DNA of 64,000 bases, taken from NCBI GenBank assembly GCA_020137815.1, contig CM035350.1, positions 7,017,447-7,081,446 on the forward strand, written 5' to 3'. Positions 49,101 to 55,909 of the stretch are shown here, one piece after another. Made by a program: the position numbers and the translations under genes. The DNA comes from Hormiphora californensis (Eukaryota; Ctenophora; Tentaculata; Cydippida; Pleurobrachiidae). Under the pieces are notes generated by a model that did not search any database, was not told the DNA's origin, and saw nothing but the letters and a program-made list of their open reading frames with translations. The stretch's first letter is position 1; every line of letters starts with the position of its first letter.

Positions 49101-52100
49101 TGGTTACCGGGTATAAGGTGCGTGGTAGACACAGTGACTGGGGGACTATAAGTAACTAACTTACAAACAAGACAAACAGACACACGCTACAACCACAACG
49201 GGCTAACTGATGAGACTAACTGACACACAGTAAGATTACAAGACCATCATCAGATAAAATATCTTCATCTAACTCCTTGGAATCTAACTCCTTGAACCTG
49301 TTCATGAGGATCACAGTACGAACATGGTTCAAGTATAAGCTTCCTCCCTCAGATCTATGTGTCGGGTTCGGAGAAGTTGGTTGTATTTGGTCCTGACAGT
49401 AGGGAGGTTGTCCTAGAGAGGATGAGCACTCACTCCCTCTCTGACATCTGTATAGTGACAGTGGGAGCTGACCAACAGGAGAGTGTCCAGATGCCCATCA
49501 GCCTTCCAAGGCCGCCCCAGAAGGCGGAAATGCTCAAAGCTGTTCATGGTACGTGTTGTAATATCTATCATTTTCTTTGCAGCTGGCTTTGAGTGCCACC
49601 TACTATAATCACACGCTGCTTTTTGTGTGATCAGGGACTATTTCATTCATTCTTCTACCTCCTGATCCATGTCTTGTTGTCTCACCCCTTACTCAATAAT
49701 CCAGGCCATGTGTTGTTGTCTCACCCCTTACTCAATAATCCAGGCCATGTGTTGTTGTCTCACCCCTTACTCAATAATCCATGTCTTGTTGTCTCACCCC
49801 TTACTCAATAATCCAAGCCATGTCTTGTTGTCTCACCCCTTACTCAATAATCCATGTCTTGTTGTCTCACCCCTTACTCAATGATCCAGGCCATGTCTTG
49901 TTGTCTCACCCCTTACTAAATAATCCATGCCATGTGTTGTTGTCTCACCCCTTACTCAATAATCCAAGCCATGTCTTGTTGTCTCACCCCTTACTCAATA
50001 ATCCAGGCCATGTCTAAGTCTTGTCTCACCCCTTACTCAATAATCCAGGCCATGTCTTGTTGTCTCACCCCTTACTCAATAATCCAGGTCATGTCTTGTT
50101 GTCTCACCCCTTACTCAATAATCCAGGCCATGTCAATTGTTGTCTCACCCCTTACTCAATAATCCAGGTCATGTCAATTGTTGTCTCACCCCTTACTCAA
50201 TAATCCAGGTCATGTCAATTGTTGTCTCACCCCTTACTCAATAATCCAGGTCATGTCTTGTTGTCTCACCCCTTACTCAATAATCCAGGTCATGTGTTGT
50301 TGTCTCACCCCTTACTCAATAATCCAGGCCATGTCTTGTTGTCTCACCCCTTACTCAATAATCCAGGTCATGTCAATTGTTGTCTCACCCCTTACTCAAT
50401 AATCCAGGTCATGTCAATTGTTGTCTCACCCCTTACTCAATAATCCAGGTCATGTGTTGTTGTCTCACCCCTTACTCAATAATCCAGGCCATGTGTTGTT
50501 GTCTCACCCCTTACTCAATAATCCAGGTCATGTCAATTGTTGTCTCACCCCTTACTCAATAATCCAGGTCATGTCAATTGTTGTCTCACCCCTTACTCAA
50601 TAATCCAGGTCATGTCAATTGTTGTCTCACCCCTTACTCAATAATCCAGGCCATGTCTTGTTGTCTCACCCCTTACTCAATAATCCAGGCCATGTCAATT
50701 GTTGTCTCACCCCTTACTCAATAATCCAGGTCATGTCAATTGTTGTCTCACCCCTTACTCAATAATCCAGGTCATGTGTTGTTGTCTCACCCCTTACTCA
50801 ATAATCCAGGCCATGTGTTGTTGTCTCACCCCTTACTCAATAATCCAGGTCATGTCAATTGTTGTCTCACCCCTTACTCAATAATCCAGGTCATGTCAAT
50901 TGTTGTCTCACCCCTTACTCAATAATCCAGGTCATGTCTTGTTGTCTCACCCCTTACTCAATATCCAGGCCATGTCTTGTTGTCTCACCCCTTACTCAAT
51001 AATCCAGGCCATGTGTTGTTGTCTCACCCCTTACTCAATAATCCAGGTCATGTCAATTGTTGTCTCACCCCTTACTCAATAATCCAGGCCATGTGTTGTT
51101 GTCTCACCCCTTACTCAATAATCCAGGTCATGTGTTGTTGTCTCACCCCTTACTCAATAATCCATGTCTTGTTGTCTCACCCCTTACTCAATAATCCAGG
51201 TCATGTCTTGTTGTCTCACCCCTTACTCAATAATCCAGGTCATGTGTTGTTGTCTCACCCCTTACTCAATAATCCATGTCTTGTTGTCTCACCCTCAATA
51301 ATCCAGGCCATGTCTTGTTGTCTCACCCCTTACTCAATAATCCATGTCTTGTTGTCTCACCCCTTACTCAATAATCCAGGCCATGTCTTGTTGTCTCACC
51401 CCTCACTCAATAATCCAGGCCATGTCTTGTTGTCTCACCCCTCACTCAATAATCCAGGCCATGTTGTCTCACCCTCAATAATCCAGGTCATGTCTTGTTG
51501 TCTCACCCCTTACTCAATAATAATTCAGGTCATTTGTTGTTGTCTCACCCCTTACTCAATGATCCAGGCCATGTCTTGTTGTCTCACCCCTTACTCAATA
51601 ATCCAGGTCATGTCAATTGTTGTCTCACCCCTTACTCAATAATCCAGGTCATGTCTTGTTGTCTCACCCCTTACTCAATAATCCAGGCCATGTCAATTGT
51701 TGTCTCACCCCTTACTCAATAATCCAGGCCATGTGTTGTTGTCTCACCCCTTACTCAATAATCCAGGTCTTGTTGTCTCACCCCTTACTCAATAATCCAG
51801 GCCATGTCTTGTTGTCTCACCCCTTACTCAATAATCCAGGTCATGTCTTGTTGTCTCACCCCTTACTCAATAATCCAGGCCATGTTGTCTCACCCCTTAC
51901 TCAATATAATCCAGGCCATGTCTTGTTGTCTCACCCCTTACTCAATAATCCAGGCCATGTCTTGTTGTCTCACCCCTCAATAATCCAGGTCATGTCTTGT
52001 TGTCTCACCCCTTACCCAATAATCCAGGTCAAAGTATGGGCCAGAGTATGGGAAGTATGGATGTGAGTTCCCAGTTTGTGGTTGCACTTTACACATATGA

Positions 52101-54522
52101 CCCCACCACGGACAGCCCTAACGACTATCCTGAGTTGGAACTACAGTTTAATGAGGGAGACATAATCAAGGTAACTACTTGTTAAATCATCATTAATTAA
52201 TTAACTAATTGTTAAACCATTATTAATTAATTAATTGTTAAATCATCATTAATTACCAAAGGGGAATCGAACCGGAAACGGTACAGGGAATATTATAGTG
52301 CCCAATAGTAATCCAAGATAATGTTCAGAAAAGTATCCAAAAATTGTGTCTCGTTTCTATAAATTGGAGGTAAAATACCGCCAACTCTCAAACCGGAGAC
52401 GTGTCAGTTTACCAAACATTTAGGATCTAGACCAGCCAAATGCTGAGTAGAGCAGGAGTTTGGAGTTTTATCAAACTCTTCTTTCCACCTACTGAACTGT
52501 CTGATTTCCAGAACAGAACTAATCCTTGTGTTTTACTAACACCCTCAACTCCCTCCAGAAACTAGGAGACACGATGTCAGATGGGTTCTTCAAGGGTGAA
52601 CTCAATGGAACTACCGGTTTAGTACCATCCAACTTTGTCCAACTGCTCCTGGACCAGACGGAAAGTGCAGCAGGGGGATCCTATGAGCTGTCGGGGACCT
52701 TCCCCCGCAACTATGTGGCACTATTCGATTACAATCCAGCGGAGCAGAGTCCCAATGATAATCCGGAAACTGAACTTTCCTTCCATGAAGGAGACCTAAT
52801 TACTGTTACCGGGCCAATGGACGAGGTATGTGTGACATGATAGTGTGTGTAACTGTATCACAATGTGTAACTGTAACACAATGTGTAACTGTAACACAAT
52901 GTGTAACTGTATCACAATGTGTAACTGTAACACAATGTGTAACTGTAACACAATGTGTAACTGTAACACAATGTGTAACTGTAACACAATGTGTAACTGT
53001 ATCACAATGTGTAACTGTAACACAATGTGTAACTGTAACACAATGTGTAACTGTAACACAATGTTACAATGTGTGTGTGTGTGTAACACAATGTTACAAT
53101 GTGGTGTGTAACACAATGTGTAACTGTAACACAATGTTACAATGTGTGTGTGTGTAACACAATGTTACAATGTGGTGTGTAACACAATGTGTAACTGTAA
53201 CACAATGTTAGAACATGTGTTGTCATATTATTCCTGACTCTCTCTCCTTCTCTAGGACCGCTACTACCCGGGAGAGCTGAATGGCAGGTACGGACTCGTC
53301 CCCTCCAACTTTGTCAGGGAGGGCACCCAGCAGGATACCATGGCGAGAGAGGACAGCACTGAGGCTACACTGGCCATGCTTACTGACCGAGGCAGCAGCC
53401 AGTGTGTCCAATACCACACCTGCCGGAGAGGAACAATGTTCCCAGCAGCCAGGAACTCCGAACATTTAACAGGTATTTAACCAGGGCCTGAGATGATCCT
53501 TTTTTTCAGTTATGAATTAAATCAGTTTTCATCTTGATTAATTCAAATTAGCATGTGTTTGATTCCCCCTCCCCTTTTTCCAGGAGGCGCTGGTCCGGCA
53601 ATGCATACCCCAATATTTTCGAACTCCGCTAATTTTACCCAATTCTCATTGTTATTTGATTGATTATTAAATTGCGTTCCGAATTATTAACCAGCGTGTC
53701 TTATGTTAGCAATCTACTTTATCTAATATCTCTTTCCCTCTCCCTATCTCTTCCTGTTTCTTTCTCTCTGATCTCTCCCAGCTCCCTCTCTCTCTCTCTC
53801 TTCATCTTTCCTCTATCTATGTTTCTTTCTCTCTCCCTTTCCTCCCGATTCTTTCGCTCTCATAAATAATGGATCCTGAGAAGTATTTACCATCGATTGG
53901 TAGGTTATTTATGTTCGTGTAGCATAAAATTCAAGAAGTTCAATCTGGATCCCTAGAATTTCTAGAACTTCTTGAATTCTAGTAGAATTTAATATTGTCA
54001 GAATTCTCATGATCACGACTCATTCTACGGAACAGCCAGTAGGATAAAGTACTGCCATAAAGCTATAATACTGCGGGATCTGTCAGAGCATTGGCCTGAC
54101 CCATTCTCGCGAGAACTGTGGTCAGAGCATTGGCTTGACAGTGCGGGATTGAACTCGAGCCGCTATGTTAAGAATAATAAACATTTATACAGCTGCAATT
54201 CTGTCAGTTATTGAACTTACTGAATATGGCCTTCTCAGTTCTCAATACACACCACCATCCATTAACGTCTTCGCTCAAAATGCTACAACATTTATTACAT
54301 TCTTCTTTCATAGCACTATACAGCAGTCCGAAATGCTACATGTTATAAAGCATCTTTCGAGTACTCTCTTGCCACTTGTTCCCCGTTTTTTAACCCCCGG
54401 ATTTCCCCCCACACAGTGAACCAACAAAGAAAAAGAAGAAGACCAATGCCATAGCTAAACTGAAGGTGTTCAAGAGGTTAAGGAAAAGCCGGGAAGATGT
54501 GTCGAGGATACAGGATGGTTAA
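10252..54522 (+). CDS. RIMBP: RIM-binding protein (RIM-BP) family: long coiled coil, SH3-FN3-SH3-SH3, basic tail
   Basis: Scaffold family that links RIM and voltage-gated Ca channels at presynaptic or secretory sites. About 50 exons, about 2,400 codons. Exons: 10252-10350, 10485-10598, 10663-10728, 10852-10957, 16215-16423, 16917-17003, 18160-~18200 (damaged), 20560-20655, 20815-20973, 21156-21338, 21419-21550, 22018-22098, 22379-22444, 23634-23705, 23883-23909, 24512-~25138, 25416-25563, 25739-25771, 26320-26388, 26513-26593, 29808-29876, 30940-30996, 31168-31236, 32516-32572, 32925-32993, 33402-33461, 34437-34496, 35239-35301, 35515-35790, 35919-36050, 36279-36419, 36545-36727, 36822-36958, 41415-41601, 42155-42271, 42436-42993, 43261-43404, 43585-43702, 45030-45242, 45418-45729, 46019-46193, 48241-48476, 48651-48803, 48926-49117, 49353-49548, 52028-52170, 52559-52825, 53256-53472, 54417-54522. 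The coiled coil occupies the first ~1,900 residues. Start 10252 is the first ATG in frame; upstream exons are possible. Confidence 0.85.
13098..13178. repeat. (CT)n microsatellite
   Basis: About 80 bp of pure CT in the RIM-BP intron 4. A second long tract follows at about 13303-13365. Confidence 0.95.
13593..14291. mobile_element. hAT-type MITE with 8-bp target duplication and tRNA-like interior
   Basis: A 699-bp element with terminal inverted repeats beginning GGGGGGGTTCCCATGGTATA and ending with the complement. The same 8 bases, GCCTTGCT, lie immediately outside both ends (13585-13592 and 14292-14299), the hallmark of hAT-superfamily insertion. Each end also contains internal repeats of TATACTTTGG / CCAAAGTATA that form nested hairpins (13610-13715 and 14199-14280). 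No transposase ORF. At about 13852-13916 it carries a tRNA-like segment. It lies in intron 4 of the RIM-BP gene. Confidence 0.85.
13852..13916 (+). other. tRNA-like segment inside the hAT MITE
   Basis: Contains a B-box-like GGTTCAATTCC, a perfect 6-bp anticodon-arm-like hairpin (TGGCCA, loop CTCAG, TGGCCA) and an A-box-like TAGTGCTCAAGG upstream at a plausible spacing. I cannot form a convincing acceptor stem, so I read it as a tRNA-derived relic rather than a functional tRNA gene. Confidence 0.45.
14523..14620. repeat. (CT)n microsatellite
   Basis: CT tract with a few CTAT/CTCA interruptions, in RIM-BP intron 4. A further tract lies at about 15478-15580. Confidence 0.95.
17915..18159 (+). 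repeat. Minisatellite ending at the acceptor of RIM-BP exon 7
   Basis: About 14 copies of a 15-18 bp unit, CTCATCTCCACCCC with small variants. The last copy runs directly into CCCTCCCAG, the splice acceptor at 18158-18159. The pyrimidine tract of the intron is therefore made of the repeat itself. Confidence 0.85.
18160..20240. other. Low-quality stretch with a scaffold gap
   Basis: Exon 7 begins well (VSKEELQDVNEKN) but meets a stop and then unreliable sequence. The stretch contains 100 Ns (19069-19168), many homopolymer runs, and a direct repeat with CCCTTTACAAATG and GGGTTAGAAC (18280-18490). No gene is supportable. Part of exon 7 and possibly other exons of the RIM-BP gene may be lost here. 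Confidence 0.7.
19069..19168. other. Assembly gap (100 N)
   Basis: Exactly 100 N characters, the usual placeholder for a gap of unknown size. Confidence 1.
22579..23038. mobile_element. TTAA-flanked MITE (piggyBac-like target site)
   Basis: A 460-bp element with inverted repeats of about 80 bp, starting GGGTACACCTCGGCGAAATT and ending with the complement. It is bounded on both sides by TTAA (22575-22578 and 23039-23042). TTAA duplication is the piggyBac-superfamily signature. There is no coding capacity. It sits in the intron between RIM-BP exons 13 and 14. Confidence 0.85.
23225..23335. repeat. Short tandem repeat, about 50-bp unit
   Basis: Three imperfect copies containing GATCCAAGATCACT, TTTAGAATCA and GATTCAA. 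Confidence 0.8.
24512..25138 (+). other. RIM-BP exon 16: large acidic exon that ends in an in-frame stop
   Basis: After a good acceptor (CGCTCTAG) the exon stays open for about 208 codons in the gene's phase. It has a Ser/Thr-rich start, a GGSS/SSSSG linker and two copies of an acidic aromatic motif (WDDFSDLV and WDQFSDLA). It then reaches TAG at 25136-25138 with no strong phase-0 donor before it. Either a shorter splice form leaves earlier (for example at GTACAG|GTGTATG near 24679-24681), or this is an alternative terminal exon that gives a short isoform of about 720 residues. Confidence 0.6.
25235..25415 (+). repeat. Minisatellite ending at the acceptor of RIM-BP exon 17
   Basis: About 8 to 9 copies of a 19-bp unit, ACTCCCACACTCACGCGTT with C/A variants. 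The last partial copies run into GTACCCCAG, the acceptor at 25414-25415. Confidence 0.9.
25416..25563 (+). other. RIM-BP exon 17 with a single-base frame break
   Basis: Reads DKEYLKKECETYRLSN...LES in phase 0, then needs one base removed near 25485 to continue as LQKMEAKLSPDSSG...ELEEATE to the GTAGGA donor. The length (148) is one more than a multiple of 3, as expected for a one-base insertion. Probably a sequencing error. Confidence 0.7.
26594..29807. other. RIM-BP intron with long GA-rich purine tracts
   Basis: A 3.2 kb intron. It holds a perfect (GA)n tract at about 28098-28173 and a 600-bp imperfect GA-rich stretch at about 28560-29157. An acceptor-like CTCCACAG at about 27160 is followed by a short reading that soon stops, so I do not call an exon. 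ORFs over the GA tracts are repeat translations. Confidence 0.6.
28560..29157. repeat. 600-bp imperfect polypurine (GA-rich) tract
   Basis: Almost entirely G and A on the plus strand, with rare interruptions. It lies in an intron of the plus-strand gene, whereas most tracts in this gene are CT on the plus strand. Confidence 0.95.
30260..30415. repeat. (CT)n microsatellite, about 150 bp
   Basis: CT with a few CTAT/CTTT/CTCC interruptions, in a RIM-BP intron. A comparable tract lies at about 34117-34191. Confidence 0.95.
32611..32691 (+). other. Twin CRE-like palindromes and a 16-bp perfect hairpin
   Basis: Two TGACGTCA octamers (32611-32618, 32622-32629) are followed 9 bases later by a perfect 16-bp stem, GACTTGCAAGAGCTGC (32639-32654) with its complement (32676-32691), around a 21-nt loop. 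It lies in the intron after RIM-BP exon 25 (32516-32572), just past a CA repeat. The role is unknown. The stem is short for a microRNA precursor. Confidence 0.6.
34310..34420 (+). repeat. Tandem repeat just upstream of the 34437 acceptor
   Basis: Units of about 10-12 bp (CACACTGTAA) and longer ones with ACACCCTCTCTGTG end about 15 bases before CTCAACAG at 34429-34436. Confidence 0.8.
37219..38007 (-). CDS. Nested single-exon antisense ORF, Pro-rich protein with basic C-terminus, unknown function
   Basis: A 262-codon open frame on the minus strand inside the 4.4 kb RIM-BP intron between 36958 and 41415. It could start upstream (to 38118), but the Met at 38007 begins a more natural protein (MKQFTKKTSQLQPSRIQF). 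It has three parts: a Pro/Thr-rich section with TPTGDVTPF and TTPH repeats; a low-complexity middle with LPPLPDLD repeated and CGP repeats (PSCGP); and a basic C-terminus (RTRRRYTAESRAAL, GRMRKASGS, EVAKALGVTAAELFDANRGG). The last part looks like a folded helical segment rather than noise. There is no intron and no AATAAA near the end. I do not recognise the family. It may be a nested gene or a retrocopy. Confidence 0.5.
   Translation of the reverse strand: MKQFTKKTSQLQPSRIQFTISSFPLIPGPPSLGPAPTLTPTGDVTPFTVPDTTPHLPFTMDTIPDTTPHQDTTSSFSIMDLSLPSVASSLEVSDLDISDLSAPSEDIPPYLPASTEDLPPLPDLDLPPLPDLDLLDGIAATTPCNLTPTNIRSFLFPSYSGLEESLSLLSTTAAGDSTPPSLPSCGPIPSPSCGPLPSCGPVRTRRRYTAESRAALSPGRMRKASGSVRNEVAKALGVTAAELFDANRGGAQRRIRRVASAI
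38597..39688 (-). pseudogene. Collapsed non-LTR retrotransposon (LINE): ORF1 start fused to reverse transcriptase C-terminus
   Basis: On the minus strand, 39688-39344 is an open frame (MMTLKAIPLKLWTRKDLD..., then a coiled-coil-like section to SQREES). It is followed at once, in another frame, by sequence typical of the C-terminal tail of Jockey/CR1-type reverse transcriptases: EKRIFFKICLLGYKIYYGSA, then PQYLQDLV, RRISQYLPHVWNNLP and SFRIRLKTYLF (to 38944). The 3' end has a GTT repeat tail (plus strand AAC repeat at about 38597-38617), common in such elements. The endonuclease and most of the reverse transcriptase are missing, so this is an internally deleted, inactive copy. Confidence 0.75.
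39814..40081 (+). other. Possible coding fragment inside the TIR element
   Basis: After an acceptor-like GCTTCCAG, a plus-strand frame stays open for about 88 codons to a TGA. It has non-repetitive content such as KIVNVDSGYSPETETQIELI and SPELFKKNIVFGDQII. It does not match the splice phase of the surrounding RIM-BP exons, so it is more likely a gene fragment carried by the element than a RIM-BP exon. Confidence 0.35.
45030..45242 (+). other. RIM-BP exon with a single-base frame break
   Basis: Reads EFEVESKAREIRDLKEQ... and hits TGA near 45190. Removing one base near 45180 restores NATDVNGELSELLLNKDN to the GTACAT donor. The exon is one base longer than its phases allow. Probably a sequencing error. 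Confidence 0.7.
45780..45879. mobile_element. Pogo/Tc1-like MITE, about 100 bp
   Basis: Begins TACAGTCGGACCCCGATTTA and ends with GGGGTCCAACTG, with repeated inner AAATCGGGGT. A second partial copy (TACAGTTGGACCC) follows directly at 45881. It is the same family as the element at 56952. The TA before the left end fits a TA target. Confidence 0.65.
46315..48194 (-). mobile_element. Non-autonomous Helitron-like element, copy 2 (inverted)
   Basis: A 1,880-bp reverse-complement copy of 5319-7204. On the minus strand it starts TCATAGCGCTGG (48194) after an A and ends GGATCTAG before a T (46314), again obeying the A^T rule. The terminal hairpin stem CCAAAC/GTTTGG is intact although its two loop bases differ from copy 1. 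The two copies differ by scattered substitutions and small indels, so insertion is not very recent. It lies in the RIM-BP intron before the SH3-I exon, only 46 bases from that exon's acceptor. Confidence 0.75.
49660..52027 (+). repeat. 39-41 bp minisatellite, about 60 units, ending at a splice acceptor
   Basis: Tandem units with TTGTTGTCTCACCCC, TTACTCAATAATCCAG and GGYCATG. The common length is 39 bp; variants with CAATTG are 41 bp, and a few are shortened. The last unit provides the acceptor AATAATCCAG|GTCAAAG (AG at 52026-52027) of the SH3-II exon. Long ORFs over the array are repeat translations. See findings. Confidence 0.97.
52845..53215 (+). repeat. 18-bp tandem repeat in the intron after 52825
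   Basis: About 12 copies of TGTAACTGTAACACAATG with ATCACAATG variants, then looser TGTGTG/ACAATGTT copies. It starts 20 bases after the donor of the 52559-52825 exon. Confidence 0.95.
53256..54522 (+). other. RIM-BP last two exons; reading frame at the junction uncertain
   Basis: Exon 53256-53472 completes SH3-III, and 54417-54522 encodes a basic tail (EPTKKKKKTNAIAKLKVFKR...RIQDG) ending TAA. A Lys-rich C-terminus is typical of RIM-BP proteins. The frame of SH3-III leaves the exon in phase 1, but the basic tail needs phase 2. A one-base error after SH3-III, or another splice form, is required. Confidence 0.65.
54040..54175 (+). repeat. tRNA-derived SINE-like fragments
   Basis: Two related copies of GTCAGAGCATTGGCYTGAC. 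The second is followed after a short gap by GGGATTGAACTCGAGCC, a B-box-like sequence, while TGGTCAGAGCATTGG resembles an A box. Related pieces are scattered at 34735, 35880, 40795, 46215, 55150 and 57270. Confidence 0.5.
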
Positions 54523-55909
54523 CAGGATGGTTAACAGGAACTTAACAGGAACTGTCCATGGCCCTGCCGAATGCCGATATTTGAGCGCAAAACGGGGACA
54601 GAATAACACCGGATATATTGGTGACATCGTTACCCTGTATTGAGATACAGTTTAGAGATGACAATTCTGAGAGACAATTTACCTTATTATTATGAGTGAA
54701 GTCGAAGAAAATATCGATAGGTTTGATCTGATGAGATATTGAGTTAATTAATACATAGTTTAATTAACTTAATGATATGAGTCATGATATGTCGATATGA
54801 TGGATCGATAATCTCTTGAGTATTTCTTACTTTGTGTATTTCTAATTATCTGAGTAAAATATGGACGTTTTACCTCTTATCTTTTGTTGACTTTTAATAA
54901 TTAATTAAGCTAACGTGTATTTTGTTTGCGCTCGAGGTGGTTAGTTTTAGAGGTATTTTGAGCATTTTAATTCACTCTTGGTCTTTTTAACTTAAAATTT
55001 ACTGAATCTTAGTAAATAAATTCTGTGTGTTTTAAAGAGAAAACTTGATCTATAAGCTTGTTTTGAAATTTCACCTCTTATTAAATTGATGTTTTTATTA
55101 TGTGTCCCAGGGAACGGTTCCGAAATCAACTTCGAAATGCAAGCTGTAGCTGTCAGGCCAATGCTCTTACCACGGTTTCCCCACGGTTCTCGGGCGAATA
55201 TAATAGGGTCAGGCCAACAATGCCCAGAGCAAGCTGGAGTGCTATTTTTAGAGACAATGCTGTATATTTAAGGTGTCGTTTCCAAATTCTAAAGGCTCTT
55301 GGTCACCCACATCCTCTCTTGCTCTCGTACCGGCCTATACAACACTCCAAGCGTGCCATGTACTGTCTTATCTGGCGTTAATGAGTAAGGGGTGGGAACG
55401 ATCTGAGCCCACTGCATTGAGAATCAAAACGGCCCCGGGTCTGGCTCTGCCGGACAGCCCATGTATGGCTGTGAATCGCAGGTTGGAATTCGGAACCCCT
55501 TTCAAACAGAGTAAAAATATCAAACACAAATCTAACGATTGGAAAATTTAAAATATTACGAACACCAATAAAATCAGTAAAGATCGTGAACTTGATAATC
55601 ATGTTTCACGAGTGCCATCTTGCTGAAAATCTTGTACAAATAGTCGACCGGTCAGATTCTAAAACGTTCTTAAATAACACACTCACACACAGACAAACAA
55701 ACCGACAGACACGAACAGACAGACATACAAACTAATTATCTGGCGGCGCCAACCCGATCTGAGCTGTCCTCAGTTTTGAGAATCAAAACGTGGTCTGGCG
55801 CCGCCATACAGCAAACAAATAAACGGAACGTCTTTGATTGAGATCCATGTGCAGAAGGAAAGTCCCTATCAAAACAACTAAAACAATCTAAAACAGCTTC
55901 CCACGCGTA
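54523..55909. other. 3' flank and intergenic region between the RIM-BP and hAT-derived genes
   Basis: AT-rich 3' UTR-like sequence with a possible AATAAA at 55015-55020. It is followed by SINE-like fragments (55145-55215, 55390-55460) and a short GC-rich inverted repeat with TGGCGGCGCCA at 55741 and TGGCGCCGCCA at 55795. The two genes converge here. No further gene is seen. Confidence 0.55.

Larger units (their letters stand above)
48241..53472 (+). other. RIM-BP SH3-FN3-SH3-SH3 block
   Basis: SH3-I spans 48241-48803 (ALADYNAHPGTDEIPMREGD, FFSAEVEGRKGLVPANLV). FN3 spans 48926-49548 (SSVCLTWEPP, VMVTGYKIYVSG). SH3-II spans 52028-52825 (VVALYTYDPTTDSPND, GFFKGELNGTTGLVPSNFV). SH3-III spans 52559-53472 (NYVALFDYNPAEQSPND, YYPGELNGRYGLVPSNFV). 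The ALYDYxPxxxSPN signature plus LVPSNFV is characteristic of RIM-BP SH3-II and SH3-III, which bind proline motifs in RIM and Ca-channel subunits in studied animals. Only one FN3 repeat is visible; vertebrate family members have three. Confidence 0.92.

Noticed and set aside
49660-52027. CRISPR-like array
   Set aside because: Units are directly contiguous with no unique spacers and lie in an intron of a eukaryotic gene.
50977-52066. Long open frames (up to 221 codons) across the 39-bp array
   Set aside because: They are translations of the minisatellite, open in several frames because the unit lacks stops. No protein evidence, except the possible short in-frame extension noted in findings.
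52828-53157. Cys/Val-Thr-rich ORFs
   Set aside because: Translations of the 18-bp TGTAACTGTAACACAATG repeat.
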